A DNA stretch of 64,000 nt from UBA6016 sp964568395 (GTDB lineage Bacteria > Campylobacterota > Campylobacteria > Campylobacterales > UBA6016), in assembly GCA_964568395.1 (NCBI GenBank), contig CAZMPN010000005.1, positions 43,526 to 107,525 of the forward strand, given 5' to 3'. The position numbers and the translations under genes were made by a program. A model generated the notes under the pieces. It was given only the letters and a program-made list of their open reading frames with translations. It searched no databases and was not told where the DNA came from. Positions 1 to 9,784 of the stretch are shown piece after piece; positions within the stretch are counted from its first letter, which is position 1, and each line of letters starts with the position of its first letter.

Positions 1-716
1 AGCCCACCAGGCGTTATCTCTTCATAGTCACCTTCGATTTTCCAATAAAAGCCTGTTTTTTTAACTTCACCTGATTTAATCAGCATATAGCTGGCCGGTT
101 TTAATTTTGAAACGCCCCTTATGACAGAAAAAGGATCCGGAATATGTCTAAAGTTTCCCATAGAATAAAGCTTGATAGCCTCTTCATTAATGGCAAACTC
201 GATAATACCGCTATTTAAAAGCGCCGGGATTTCGGAGGCAAACAAAAACCCGTCTTTTGTTTTTGTATATACGAATGGTTTTTCACCGACCCTGTCTCTA
301 GCGCAAAAAAGAGTATCGTTTTTTTCGTCATATAAAGCGAATGCAAACATGCCCCGTAAATAAGAGAGCATACCCTCTCCGAACTCCTCATACAAACAAG
401 GCAAAACCTCTGTATCGCTATTTGTTTCGAGTTTGTAGCCCCTTGACAAAAGCAGGCCGCGAAGTTCGCGGTAGTTGTATATCTCGCCGTTAAAAACTAC
501 CGTATAACCGTTTTTACAAAACGGCTGCGACGCTTTTTGGCTCAAATCTATAATACTAAGTCTATTATGTGCTAAAAATAGCTTTTTATCATCTGATAAA
601 AAAAATCCGCTTCCATCCGGTCCCCTGTGACTCATGCCAAGAGAAGCAGACTCTAGGCTATTTTTCAGTCCATCATCGATAGGCTTTTTTGAGAAATATC
701 CGAAAATACTACACAT
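1..716 (-). CDS. Asparagine synthetase B-type glutamine amidotransferase, N-terminal part (runs off the left edge)
   Basis: The reverse strand starts MCSIFGYFSKKP and stays open to the window edge (about 237 residues). Cys2 is the N-terminal nucleophile of class II glutaminase domains, and HRGPDGSG, FNGEIYNYRELR, SDTEV and LRGMFAFALYD are hallmark blocks of the AsnB glutaminase half. The synthetase half lies outside the window. The ATG overlaps the stop of the preceding methyltransferase gene by 8 bases (ATGTGTAG), so it belongs to the same transcription unit. AsnB-type enzymes inside O-antigen or capsule loci usually amidate a sugar carboxylate, such as a uronic acid, rather than make asparagine. 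That role is inferred here from context, and it is one of four such genes in the window. Confidence 0.9.
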   Translation of the reverse strand, partial: MCSIFGYFSKKPIDDGLKNSLESASLGMSHRGPDGSGFFLSDDKKLFLAHNRLSIIDLSQKASQPFCKNGYTVVFNGEIYNYRELRGLLLSRGYKLETNSDTEVLPCLYEEFGEGMLSYLRGMFAFALYDEKNDTLFCARDRVGEKPFVYTKTKDGFLFASEIPALLNSGIIEFAINEEAIKLYSMGNFRHIPDPFSVIRGVSKLKPASYMLIKSGEVKKTGFYWKIEGDYEEITPGG

Positions 717-1608
717 TTTTTACCAACAGTATGGATGTTGGGTAAAACTTCGCAAAACGCAAAAAACGATACGCCAAAAAACTAAGCCCGATACGGCGCA
801 TAATTTTTAAAATTCCGCCGACAAAAGCGTATCTCCCGGACAACCTATACTCTCCGAAAAATATTTTTTTTAGCTTCCACTCTTCCGTTATGTTTGCGAC
901 TATCTCAAAGCCGTGCTTTTTAAAACTCTCTTCGAGTTCATTTGCGCTCATTAGATTGAGCCAATCAACAAACGAGTGGGCATCGCGGTTTTTTAGCTTT
1001 CCTAGAAGTTTGCCTATTAGCTTTATCTGCGGCTTCGAGGGCTTAGGCAATGTAGGTATCGCAAGATGGGGCTCAAACGGAAACAGATAGTTTGGAGCCT
1101 CCACGACTATCAGCGCATCTTTTTTTATAACTCTTTTGAGGCTTGCGAGCATTGCTTCAAAATTCGCTTTCGAACCTAAATGTTCGACTATGTCTTTTAA
1201 AAAAACAACGTCGAAATAGGCGTCGTACATCTTAGGCAGTTGCTCAAGAGTAATAGCGTTACCCTCTATAAACACGGCATTTTGCACGTTTTTATATTTT
1301 TTATAGCTATCGGCGAGAGATACTGCCTCTCTCTCCAAATCCACCCCCACGATATTGGCAAAATATGGCGCAAAGGAGAAAGAGATTGGGCCGCAACTGC
1401 ATCCCAAATCAAGAGCGTTTTTGGACTTTAAATCCGCAAACTCCGGCACGAATTCCCGTAAAAACTCAAAAAATTCGGCGTGGAATTGCTCGTTTGAAAA
1501 CATGGCGTCTAAATCTATATCATCAAACTCCCTATCCAAATGACCGTAAATATTTGTCTTTTTGGATAAAAACGCTCTTAGCGACTCTTGCAATTTACCA
1601 TTATCCAT
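709..1608 (-). CDS. Class I SAM-dependent methyltransferase
   Basis: Motif I of the Rossmann methyltransferase fold is clear (ALDLGCSCGPIS), followed by an acidic residue closing beta-2 (IVGVDLEREA) and a later VVFLKDIVEHL segment, as in UbiE/Methyltransf_11 proteins. About 299 aa with no signal peptide, so cytoplasmic. I chose ATG at 1608, which overlaps the polymerase gene stop by 8 bases, the same ATGNNTAA/TAG arrangement used by the next gene. An in-frame upstream start at 1638 would add ten residues (MLSTKRCLQK) and overlap the neighbour further. It probably methylates a sugar or lipid-linked intermediate of the glycan. The substrate cannot be read from the sequence. Confidence 0.85.
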   Translation of the reverse strand: MDNGKLQESLRAFLSKKTNIYGHLDREFDDIDLDAMFSNEQFHAEFFEFLREFVPEFADLKSKNALDLGCSCGPISFSFAPYFANIVGVDLEREAVSLADSYKKYKNVQNAVFIEGNAITLEQLPKMYDAYFDVVFLKDIVEHLGSKANFEAMLASLKRVIKKDALIVVEAPNYLFPFEPHLAIPTLPKPSKPQIKLIGKLLGKLKNRDAHSFVDWLNLMSANELEESFKKHGFEIVANITEEWKLKKIFFGEYRLSGRYAFVGGILKIMRRIGLSFLAYRFLRFAKFYPTSILLVKNV

Positions 1609-2986
1609 TTTTTGCAAACACCGTTTTGTAGACAACATTACAAGCTTTCAGACAGATAAATACTGCATATAAAATAGCTATAGACAAGGCAATGCCCACA
1701 AGCTGCTGCAAGAGCCCTAGAATAAACCCACTTCTTATAATATTGAACGCTTCACCGAAAAACCACAAAAATAGCGCAAGAGACAGCGTACTTGTAAGTT
1801 TAAATTTATTTAGAAATCCGTAAAACGCCCCCGTTAGGAGAGGAAATAATATAAGCCCTACGATACCGAAAGACAAAGCCGCATATCCTACAAAACCGAG
1901 CGGGAACCTGCCACAGTTAAAACCAGATTGAGCATACAGCTCCGGGTAAATTAAATTTTGAAACAGCATATCGCCATATATATCTGGCTTGCTCGGCCAG
2001 AGCGCACGAGGAATATATGAGGCAAAAATATCAGCTAAAGATTGGAAACCTACTATTCCAAGCGGATGCTCTTCTAATGGGTATTTAAAAATTGCATTAC
2101 TACTGTGCCAGAAAGAGTCAAAAGAGCTAACAAAAACATATAATATTCGACCTACTTCATAAATTGAAAACTCTCTAGACGTTTTATTAAATAAAGTTTC
2201 ATAGACTATGCCTTGATTAAACCTAAGGATTATTAATATGGTAATAATCCCGAGCCCGCCAAAAACAATATGCCTATTATTTATATGTCCCTTGATATAC
2301 AAAAGAAGCAAAAAAAGCATAATCGGCATAACAAAATATCTTCTGCTGCCATCCAAAAAATTAAATATCAACATATTTACACAAATTATTGTTATCGCAT
2401 ACACTATAAAAAGTTTTTTTTGTGGCTCCAAAAATAATCTAGCAATCAACAAGACTATACAAAACCAAATAAAAAATGAGAATAAAAAAACTATATACCC
2501 CTTGCCGTAAAAAAACGATAACTGCCCAGTAGGTAATCCAGAGCTAAACCTTAAGTAAAAAACATAAGCTACTATTTTTAAAAGCGTAACAACGGCAAGG
2601 GTGAGCAATAAAATTTTGGAATCAAATAAGGTATTAATGCGTGCGGTCGTATCTCTTAAGAAAATATTACCGATAAAGCTCGAGCTGCTGGATGCCATAA
2701 ATCCATAAAAAAATATCAAAAACACTACGGTTGCCAAAAATACAACAAAAATGTCGTTTAAATAGCTATATGGATAATCAGCAAATCTACCCATGCCAGA
2801 CACCTGCAATACATAGAAACAAAATGGAAAAGACAAAAAATAAAGCAGTGAGAATATATAGAGTGGATTTGAGAAATCTATTCCAAACCCCCTATTTGGA
2901 GAAGGGTTTTTGCGCACATACCACGCAAGGGGGAGAAGCATCGCAATTGTAGCTATCGCAAAAGCTGCAAAAGGCGACAAAATCAC
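1601..2986 (-). CDS. O-antigen polymerase-like membrane protein (Wzy-type)
   Basis: 461 aa with around a dozen hydrophobic segments spread over the whole length, a short charged N-terminal loop (RKNPSPNRG) and a large polar loop near residues 300-345, the pattern of Wzy or EpsG-like repeat-unit polymerases. There is no enzyme motif that fixes the call; Wzy proteins are poorly conserved and are recognised mainly by topology and context. The context is good: it lies between a carbamoyltransferase and a methyltransferase, and a Wzx-type flippase is two genes upstream. Its ATG overlaps the carbamoyltransferase stop by 4 bases. Expected role is joining undecaprenyl-linked repeat units on the periplasmic side of the inner membrane. 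A different polytopic glycan protein remains possible. Confidence 0.7.
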   Translation of the reverse strand: MILSPFAAFAIATIAMLLPLAWYVRKNPSPNRGFGIDFSNPLYIFSLLYFLSFPFCFYVLQVSGMGRFADYPYSYLNDIFVVFLATVVFLIFFYGFMASSSSSFIGNIFLRDTTARINTLFDSKILLLTLAVVTLLKIVAYVFYLRFSSGLPTGQLSFFYGKGYIVFLFSFFIWFCIVLLIARLFLEPQKKLFIVYAITIICVNMLIFNFLDGSRRYFVMPIMLFLLLLYIKGHINNRHIVFGGLGIITILIILRFNQGIVYETLFNKTSREFSIYEVGRILYVFVSSFDSFWHSSNAIFKYPLEEHPLGIVGFQSLADIFASYIPRALWPSKPDIYGDMLFQNLIYPELYAQSGFNCGRFPLGFVGYAALSFGIVGLILFPLLTGAFYGFLNKFKLTSTLSLALFLWFFGEAFNIIRSGFILGLLQQLVGIALSIAILYAVFICLKACNVVYKTVFAKNG

Positions 2987-4737
2987 TTTTTCTCCAACAG
3001 ATAGTTCTCAATCGCCATAAATTTTAGGCCGCTGTTTTCAAACGTAAAGATGGCTTGTTCTATCGTAGCAACAAGCGGATACCCGTGCAGATTGAAAGAC
3101 GTATTCATCACGCCGCCAATTCCGGTCAGCTCTCTAAATTTTGATATTAAAGCATGGTACTCCGAATTTGTATCTTTTTTTACTATTTGCGCACGGAGCG
3201 TCTTGTCAGCCTGGTGCGTAGCGGCTCTGAGATGTTTCCTGCCCAGCTCCGTAGAGTCAAAAGCAAGTATCATATACGGCGCATCCGTATTTTTCGGATT
3301 TATAAAGTAATCTTTCGCACACTCTTCCAAAATAGAAGGAGCAAACGGCATCCAAAAGTCTCTTTGCTTGATCATGTCGTTAACTTCAAAAAAGCTCTCC
3401 AGACTGCTAGGATTACCCAAAATCGCTCTATTGCCGAGGCTTCTGGCACCCCACTCCGCCCTACCTTTAAACCTCGCGACTATCTTAAACCCGGCGAGTA
3501 TTTCCGCTATTTTGGACTCCATATCTTCGATATAAGAAACCGTATATTTGTTTTCAACTCCTTGTTCGTCTATGTATCTTTTGACATCGTCGTTTGAAAA
3601 CTTCGGCCCCATATATACGTCTTTAAAAGGCATCGTATTTTCGTTGTGTTTTGCGGCTACATAAAAAGCGGCGCCGAAAGGATTCGACTCATCTCCGCAA
3701 GAAGGCATAAAGTGGCACTCTGCCACCTGAGGCATCTCCATAATTTTCTTGTTCATTTTGACGTTCATAAACACTCCACCGCCAAAATAAACGTTATTAA
3801 TTCCGGTTTTTTCTATCGCATTGGCGACCCATCTAACAACCATATCTTCGAGTAGCATTTGAGCGGCGGCGGCTATATTGTCAAATCTCTCGCCGACGGC
3901 ATTTTTCTTCAAATAGGTGTCAAATCTGTTCGTAGGCACGCTTGTTTCGAAGCTAAGGCCGTCTTTTGAAAGCCAAATCACGTCTTTATAGATTTTCTCG
4001 TACACCTTTGCCGCATACTTCTCTTTTGCGTAAGGAGCAAGCCCCATGACCTTATATTCATGCTCCAGCACCTTCATGCCCAAAAATCTGGTCGTATTGG
4101 AGTATATGCTTCCCAGAGAACACATAGAAGGGCTGCTTGCTATTTGGCGTATTTCGCCGTTTTCGTATACGCTGACAGTAGAGCTATCGTGATCTCCCGA
4201 TCCGTCGGCCGTAAAGATAAGGGCTTTTTTGTTTTTGTTTTTGCAAAGCGAATAAAAAGCGGAATATGCGTGGCAGGTATGATGATCCACTTTCACGACC
4301 TTGGAGTATTCGAGCCCACACTCTTTTAAAAGTTTTTTAAACTCCGCCTCTCCAGCGTTTGCAAGCTTTTTTGCCCTTTGCGCGTCAAGCCATATAAAAA
4401 GTTTTGGCGCAAACTTGAAAAATCTATACTGTGCAAACGCGTAAAGCGACTTTAAGAGCTCTTTTGCAAAACCGCCCCTATCCAACTGCTGGTTTTCACG
4501 GAATAGATATTTTGTGGCCATCGACGGAAAAATCATGCTGGATGAGTTTGCGATGACGTCTATCTCGTTCGGGCTTATGCAAAATTCTTTCAATATCCAC
4601 TCTATCGCATCTTTTGGAAACGCGGACGAATTTTTAACATTGTCGAATTTCTCCTGGCTAACCGCCCCCAATATGGCGCCGTCTTTATATAGGGCTACCG
4701 TAGCGTTATGCCCGAGCTGCAAAGCCAATATTATCAC
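2983..4737 (-). CDS. Carbamoyltransferase of the NodU/CmcH/TobZ family
   Basis: 584 aa, the usual length of the family. The N-terminus (MIILALQLGHNATVAL, then EEKF-like SQEKFDN) and the metal/adenylate motif HHTCHAYSAFYS plus FTADGSGDHDSST match the Kae1-like domain. The C-terminal domain shows GRAEWGARSLGNRAIL and GVMNTSFNLHGYPLV, both strongly conserved in NodU/CmcH. These enzymes use carbamoyl phosphate and ATP to place a carbamoyl group on a hydroxyl, for example on a sugar. No signal peptide, so it is cytosolic and acts on a nucleotide sugar or lipid-linked sugar before flipping. It overlaps both neighbours by 4 bases. The predicted product feature is an O-carbamoylated residue in the glycan. 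Confidence 0.93.
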   Translation of the reverse strand: MIILALQLGHNATVALYKDGAILGAVSQEKFDNVKNSSAFPKDAIEWILKEFCISPNEIDVIANSSSMIFPSMATKYLFRENQQLDRGGFAKELLKSLYAFAQYRFFKFAPKLFIWLDAQRAKKLANAGEAEFKKLLKECGLEYSKVVKVDHHTCHAYSAFYSLCKNKNKKALIFTADGSGDHDSSTVSVYENGEIRQIASSPSMCSLGSIYSNTTRFLGMKVLEHEYKVMGLAPYAKEKYAAKVYEKIYKDVIWLSKDGLSFETSVPTNRFDTYLKKNAVGERFDNIAAAAQMLLEDMVVRWVANAIEKTGINNVYFGGGVFMNVKMNKKIMEMPQVAECHFMPSCGDESNPFGAAFYVAAKHNENTMPFKDVYMGPKFSNDDVKRYIDEQGVENKYTVSYIEDMESKIAEILAGFKIVARFKGRAEWGARSLGNRAILGNPSSLESFFEVNDMIKQRDFWMPFAPSILEECAKDYFINPKNTDAPYMILAFDSTELGRKHLRAATHQADKTLRAQIVKKDTNSEYHALISKFRELTGIGGVMNTSFNLHGYPLVATIEQAIFTFENSGLKFMAIENYLLEKK

Positions 4738-5990
4738 TTAACTCTTCTCCATGAATACGCTTGAAGCAAAACGCCAAGCGTCAAAAAATAACAAATATAT
4801 CCAGCAAAAACAGAGGCCTCATGCAGAGACTCTAAAAAATAGTAAGCAGACGCAAATTTGACGCCTATCCCGGCAAAAGATAAGAAAAACAGAAATTTAT
4901 ATCCGCCGTCGCTAAAAACAAACGAGCTATCTACTTTTTCCGCTAACATAAAAATCATAGCCAATGAAGCAAACGCAAAATAGTCGATGTTTGCGCCACT
5001 CCACCCAGTCCATAGCAAGACTATATCTTTTCCTGCAAAAGTATACAAAATTCCAGCCAACAAACCGGCCGCCAAAACGGCTATTTTTTGTAACAGATAT
5101 GCTTTTTTTCTACTTTTAAGTTCGCCGGATACGCCCATTTTCACCATAAAAGGCTGCGAAACTTCCGGTATTTTAGAAAGAAGTATCACAAGAAATCCGG
5201 GGATTTGCCAGATAACCGCATAATAGGCTGCATACTCGGCTTTACCGCAATATGCTAGAAAAACCGCATCGAGTCCGAAGCTCAAAAGAGAAATAGAGTA
5301 AAAAAAGTTCCACTTCCCGACTTTGCCCAAAAAATCGGACACAACCTCTTTTGTTATCATGCCTACCTTGGGCAGCGCTATCTTTTTTGAAACAGCAAGG
5401 GCTACGCATAGAGTAAAAACGGATATAAAAAGGGCGGCGAAAGGAACGGCCAAGCTATTCGAAAAATAAAGCCCGACCAAAGACGCAATCAAAAACAGTG
5501 CGGCTTGCACGCTTCTTAGAATATTTGCCGCAGACTGTTCGTTAAGCGCGGTAAGATTGGCGAAATAGCCTTGAAGCGGATAGTTAAACAGAAAGTAAAA
5601 TGCCAAAACAATAATACATATAGCTATTATTTTATCATTCACAAACATTACGTATAAGCTTGCCAAAACGAACAAAATAACGCCGTATAGGACGTATGCG
5701 CCGTAGACGAGAGATTCGGCGGATTTAAGCTTATTGTTTTGCGTAGACGCTTTGTAGCCGCCTATTGCCACGATAGCCGCGCCGCCTATCCATCCTATGC
5801 CTATGGCCGCATATTGGCTAACGGAATAAATAGCCGTGTAGACGCCAAAGTTTCTGGCCCCTAGGATATTCAAAAAAAGAGGAGTCAGTATAAACCCGGA
5901 GATAGCCAAAACAAACACCCACAAATACGAGGATGCCAATGCCTTTAAGTAATGGCTTCTCAAATAGAGTTCCTCAGATTTTTTAGCCAT
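4734..5990 (-). CDS. wzx: Polysaccharide flippase, Wzx/MATE-like
   Basis: 418 aa with about 12 predicted membrane spans and the N-terminal pattern of Wzx-type exporters (YLWVFVLAISGFILTPLFLN then GARNFGVYTAIYS), in which a first helix is followed by a G-x-x-x-F-G-x-Y loop. Expected role is to translocate undecaprenyl-diphosphate-linked oligosaccharide across the inner membrane. It starts at an ATG that overlaps the upstream glycosyltransferase by 31 bases, and ends with a 4-base overlap into the carbamoyltransferase gene. Wzx and Wzy are separated only by that gene. Together they indicate a Wzy-dependent assembly route, in addition to the ABC-type flippase at 53260-54954. Confidence 0.85.
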   Translation of the reverse strand: MAKKSEELYLRSHYLKALASSYLWVFVLAISGFILTPLFLNILGARNFGVYTAIYSVSQYAAIGIGWIGGAAIVAIGGYKASTQNNKLKSAESLVYGAYVLYGVILFVLASLYVMFVNDKIIAICIIVLAFYFLFNYPLQGYFANLTALNEQSAANILRSVQAALFLIASLVGLYFSNSLAVPFAALFISVFTLCVALAVSKKIALPKVGMITKEVVSDFLGKVGKWNFFYSISLLSFGLDAVFLAYCGKAEYAAYYAVIWQIPGFLVILLSKIPEVSQPFMVKMGVSGELKSRKKAYLLQKIAVLAAGLLAGILYTFAGKDIVLLWTGWSGANIDYFAFASLAMIFMLAEKVDSSFVFSDGGYKFLFFLSFAGIGVKFASAYYFLESLHEASVFAGYICYFLTLGVLLQAYSWRRVK

Positions 5991-7084
5991 ATCTCTTCGC
6001 CAAACCTCTCCTCATACAGCCTGGCACTGCCCTCTTGCCATACCAAAACGCTATCGGCGGCCTCTATTATCGCCTCTTTCAAAGACGAGACTAGGGAGTC
6101 ATATATGATATCGCCATTTAAGTATTTGTTATTGAACTCCATCAGGTGCATCTTCAAAGGAGAAACTATCTCTTTGCCGTAATAGTTTTGAGGTTCTAAA
6201 ATAGGATGCTCCAAAAGCCTTCCGTTGATACCACCCTCTATAAGCTCTGGAGTGGCGTAAACATTGACGCCTATTACGCCCATGCCGTAAGATATAGCTT
6301 CCAAAAAAGCCATACCGAAAGACTCGTATAGACTAGGCAATACGAAAACGTCCATATGCGGATATAGCTCTTCCAAAAGCTTAGAGCGCGGCATCGGCTC
6401 ATAAAACATTATTCTTTCGTCTTTAGCGTATCTATCGATAATTTCAGGCGGAGTTGTTGAAACGAAGTGGAGTCTTATATTTCTGTTTTTTACCGAACTA
6501 AATGCCTCTAGCAGCTCCAATCCGCCTTTATTTCTAAAGCTAAGACCCACAAAAATAAAATTGAGCTTCCCCTCATTGTTTCTTTGTTTTTTTGGTCTTC
6601 TTTTGACGAATGGATATAAAACACTGCTCTTATCCTCAAAACGTCCGCCAAACTCTTCCAAAAAATTTCTTCTGGCGGCGTCAGATATAAAGTTTAGGCT
6701 GTCTGCTTTTTCCAAAAATAGCGATGCCACCCCTTTATACAGACGAAATGCATCGTAGTTGTAGTAAGAGAGGCAGTATGGGTTATCCATCTCTATCGTA
6801 TATGCTGTAGCCGGATTTAGCGGTAGATACCCCCATACGTAAGAATGCTCGGCATTTCGATGCTCTGGCGGCAAAAAACCCACGTTTAAAAGAGGGGTAT
6901 TGGATAGAATTTTATTTTTGAGCCGCCCCTTATAGCTAGAGTATGAAGAGTAATTTTTTGCCGAAGAGTTGAAGCGTGATATATCCGGATAGATCGAGTC
7001 TACTATTTTGTCGGCGTTTACAGCTGTATCTATCTGACGCTCTCTGGCACCGTTTTTGACATGGAAAAAAACTTTTTTATCCAT
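5960..7084 (-). CDS. Glycosyltransferase family 4 (GT-B fold)
   Basis: 374 aa. The C-terminal half carries the GT4 donor-binding signature PSLYESFGMAFLEAISYGMG (the E-x7-E motif) preceded by a FVGLSFRNKGGLELLEAF segment typical of the domain linker region. The N-terminal half is less conserved, as expected for acceptor binding. No membrane span is evident, so it is probably a peripheral inner-membrane enzyme using a nucleotide-sugar donor. The gene overlaps its upstream GT2 neighbour by 8 bases and the downstream flippase by 31 bases. Linkage and donor cannot be assigned from the sequence. Confidence 0.88.
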   Translation of the reverse strand: MDKKVFFHVKNGARERQIDTAVNADKIVDSIYPDISRFNSSAKNYSSYSSYKGRLKNKILSNTPLLNVGFLPPEHRNAEHSYVWGYLPLNPATAYTIEMDNPYCLSYYNYDAFRLYKGVASLFLEKADSLNFISDAARRNFLEEFGGRFEDKSSVLYPFVKRRPKKQRNNEGKLNFIFVGLSFRNKGGLELLEAFSSVKNRNIRLHFVSTTPPEIIDRYAKDERIMFYEPMPRSKLLEELYPHMDVFVLPSLYESFGMAFLEAISYGMGVIGVNVYATPELIEGGINGRLLEHPILEPQNYYGKEIVSPLKMHLMEFNNKYLNGDIIYDSLVSSLKEAIIEAADSVLVWQEGSARLYEERFGEEIWLKNLRNSI

Positions 7085-7862
7085 TCTTGCCGTCCGTTTT
7101 TTGCATTTTTGACGCTACAAAATAATAGCAAACCCTCGCCAGTTTGCCTATAAGCACGCTAGGCGAGTTCATGAGATACTCTTTGTAGAAGATCGAAATA
7201 TCTTTTTTGAATACCAGATAGAGTCTATTTAGATTGTGTTTTTTGTAGCTCAACCTATCCGTTCCAGTATCGTTGTATATCCTGACTACGTCGCTGCAAA
7301 AAAATGCTTTTTGTTCTTTAATGATAGAACCCCAAACAATACCTTCTCCGCCGGATATATCCTCGTAAAAAGGAGTTTTTATAAACACCTCTCTTTTGAC
7401 TACCGGAAGGTACTCGCCTTTCGTCTTTGAGCCTTTAATATACTCTTTGAAATTAACGAAACCTTCAAAAGACGGGTTCGAAGACATCGGCACGCCTTGC
7501 TCGTTTAAGCAAGAGAAAAAAATAAGACCGCCTTTGTCCGCTTGGATATCTATATATTTTTTGATACGCAAAAAAGCGTCGCTCGTGAAAGTATCGTCGG
7601 AATCTTGAAAAACTATCCACTCGCCTTTAGCCGCGCGTGCGCCGCAGTTTTTTGCGGCATTGGCGCCAAGATTTGAGCCGGTATCCATATAGATGATTTT
7701 TTGAGAGTCGATATACGGCCTTAAAATCTCTTTCGTCCCATCCGTAGAACCGTCGTCGACGACTATTATCTCGCCGTCCTCCAAAAACTGCAACGAGCTT
7801 TCTATGGAATTTTTGATACAGTATCCGCGGTTATATGTAGGAATTACGACGCTAAATTTCAA
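7077..7862 (-). CDS. Glycosyltransferase family 2
   Basis: About 261 aa. The N-terminus KFSVVIPTYNRGYCIKNSIE and IIVVDDGSTDGT are the nucleotide-binding core of GT-A family 2 enzymes; FQDSDD is the DxD metal/donor motif. I chose TTG at 7862, giving a TTGA four-base overlap with the stop of the upstream asnB-like gene and an 8-base spacing to a GGGAG ribosome-binding site at 7871-7875. GTG codons at 7868 and 7880 are alternatives that would add residues before the conserved start of the fold. The same TTGA coupling occurs at manC. Cytosolic or peripheral membrane; donor unknown. Confidence 0.9.
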   Translation of the reverse strand: MKFSVVIPTYNRGYCIKNSIESSLQFLEDGEIIVVDDGSTDGTKEILRPYIDSQKIIYMDTGSNLGANAAKNCGARAAKGEWIVFQDSDDTFTSDAFLRIKKYIDIQADKGGLIFFSCLNEQGVPMSSNPSFEGFVNFKEYIKGSKTKGEYLPVVKREVFIKTPFYEDISGGEGIVWGSIIKEQKAFFCSDVVRIYNDTGTDRLSYKKHNLNRLYLVFKKDISIFYKEYLMNSPSVLIGKLARVCYYFVASKMQKTDGKNG

Positions 7863-9778
7863 AGCCACTTCTCCCGCCACATCTCGAAACTAAGAAGCAG
7901 CCAAAATTTACCGGCATTTACAGGTTTACCCGCATAGTAATCTTGCAGCATCCGTCTTACGTAGAGCGCGTCAAAAAGCCCGCTCTCCTCAAGCCTCTCT
8001 TTTGACAGATAGTACTCATATAGATCTTTTAGCTCATTTTTAAACCATGAGTGAATAGGCACCCCAAATCCCTGTTTTGGCCTATCGACAAGTCCCCTAG
8101 GAACATGTCTGTATAGTATCTGGCGAAGCGGGTATTTGTTTTGTCCATTTTTCATCTTCAAAGAAGAGGGCATGGCTAGCGCGAATTCTATAATTTTCGG
8201 ATCCAAAAACGGCTCACGCCCCTCCAAGCTTACCCCCATGGTCGCCCTATCCACTTTAACCAAAATATCGTCACTCATATACGTCTGCATATCCTGCATC
8301 ATCATAGCATTTAAGACATCTCCGCCTTCCTCAAAATAAAGCTGCGGCTGTCTATCCATCCACGGCAACAAATCATTAAGTTCGCTTGCAAACCAATAGC
8401 TTTTGGATATATCGAAAACATCCATCACGCTTTTCGCAGACATAGTATTTGCAAGCTTGACGTATTTGTCTTTGAAGTTCGTAACCCGACTATTTTTTGG
8501 CAATAAAGAGTGGATAAACGAAGCTGCCGATTCGGTATTTTTTGACAATAAAAGAGGCGCAATAGCGCCGCGGATAGATAACGGCACTCTTTGGAGCATA
8601 TTAGACAGCTTAATACTAGGCGCATAGTTGCTATAGCCACCGAATAACTCGTCCGCACCGTCCGCCGATAGGCAAACACCGACATGCCCTCTGGCAAGCT
8701 TTGAGACTAGATACGTCGGAATGGCGGAACTATCGCCGAAAGGCTCATCATATAGAGTCGGCAAGGCCGAGATGATATCGTAAGCGTCTCTCGGCTCGCA
8801 ATAAAGTTCGGTGTGCTCCGTTTTAAGATATGAGGCCACCTCTTTCGCATAAGGCGCCTCATTGTATTTTTGCTCATGAAAGCCTATCGTGAACGTCTTT
8901 AGTGGTTTTGGCGAAACTCTTTGAAGCAGCGCCGCAACAAGTGAGCTGTCAACGCCTCCACTCAAAAATACGCCAAGCGGGATATCTGATACGAGCCTAA
9001 GAGCAAAGCTATCGGAAAGTATCGATTCCAGCTCATCCAGAATAGACTCTTCGCTTCTTGCGTCCCAAATACTCCTGTTTTCCAAGCCGTCTTCGTAAAA
9101 TTGTCTAGCGTCCCAGTATCTGCGCACATCTAACGTGGCACCATCAAATACGGCGTAGCATCCGGCATCAAGCTTATGGACGTTCTCGTATATCGACAGC
9201 GGCGAAGGAATATAACCGTATTTGAAAAAGTACGGTAACGCATTTTTATTCAGCTCTTTTTTGAATCCATGCAAGGCGCATATGGCTTTGAGCTCGCTAG
9301 CAAACATGAGAGTGTTATTTTGAAGAGTATAATAGAGGGGCTTTACGCCGACCCTATCCCTGCATAACGCAAGCTTTTGCGTCCTATCGTCCCAGATTGC
9401 AAAAGCCCACATTCCGCGAAACCTCTGCAGACAATTCACGCCCCATTTATGGTAGGCCTTTAGAACGACTTCCGTATCGGAATGCGAATCAAAAGTGTAG
9501 CCTAGGCCGATAAGCTCTTTTTTTATATCAGCGAAGTTGTATACCTCACCGTTAAACACTATCGCGAAACCGTCAAATCTCATAGGCTGGTGGGCGGCTT
9601 GCGTCAAATCTATAATGGAAAGCCTGGTGTGCCCAAGCCCCACGCTACCGATACCGCACTTGCTAAAAAATACGCCTATATCATCAGGTCCTCTATGGCG
9701 AAGCGTAGCTGTCATCTGCCGCAGTGACGTTTCGTTAAATCCTAAACAAGCACCGGCAAATCCGGCAATTCCACACAT
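7859..9778 (-). CDS. AsnB-type glutamine-dependent amidotransferase
   Basis: 639 aa, full length. Begins MCGIAGFAG with the Cys2 nucleophile; HRGPDDIG, FNGEVYNF and LQRFRGMWAFAIWD belong to the glutaminase domain (about 1-200), and LGVFLSGGVDSSLVAALL (SGGVDSS at about 273-279) is the PP-loop that binds ATP in the synthetase domain. Family chemistry: ammonia from glutamine is channelled to an AMP-activated carboxylate. In polysaccharide loci close relatives convert uronic acids to uronamides; that is the likely function here, since four paralogs for asparagine synthesis in one glycan locus would make no sense. It lies 6 bases downstream of manC and overlaps the next GT2 gene by 4 bases. Confidence 0.9.
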   Translation of the reverse strand: MCGIAGFAGACLGFNETSLRQMTATLRHRGPDDIGVFFSKCGIGSVGLGHTRLSIIDLTQAAHQPMRFDGFAIVFNGEVYNFADIKKELIGLGYTFDSHSDTEVVLKAYHKWGVNCLQRFRGMWAFAIWDDRTQKLALCRDRVGVKPLYYTLQNNTLMFASELKAICALHGFKKELNKNALPYFFKYGYIPSPLSIYENVHKLDAGCYAVFDGATLDVRRYWDARQFYEDGLENRSIWDARSEESILDELESILSDSFALRLVSDIPLGVFLSGGVDSSLVAALLQRVSPKPLKTFTIGFHEQKYNEAPYAKEVASYLKTEHTELYCEPRDAYDIISALPTLYDEPFGDSSAIPTYLVSKLARGHVGVCLSADGADELFGGYSNYAPSIKLSNMLQRVPLSIRGAIAPLLLSKNTESAASFIHSLLPKNSRVTNFKDKYVKLANTMSAKSVMDVFDISKSYWFASELNDLLPWMDRQPQLYFEEGGDVLNAMMMQDMQTYMSDDILVKVDRATMGVSLEGREPFLDPKIIEFALAMPSSLKMKNGQNKYPLRQILYRHVPRGLVDRPKQGFGVPIHSWFKNELKDLYEYYLSKERLEESGLFDALYVRRMLQDYYAGKPVNAGKFWLLLSFEMWREKWL

Positions 9779-9784
9779 ATTTTG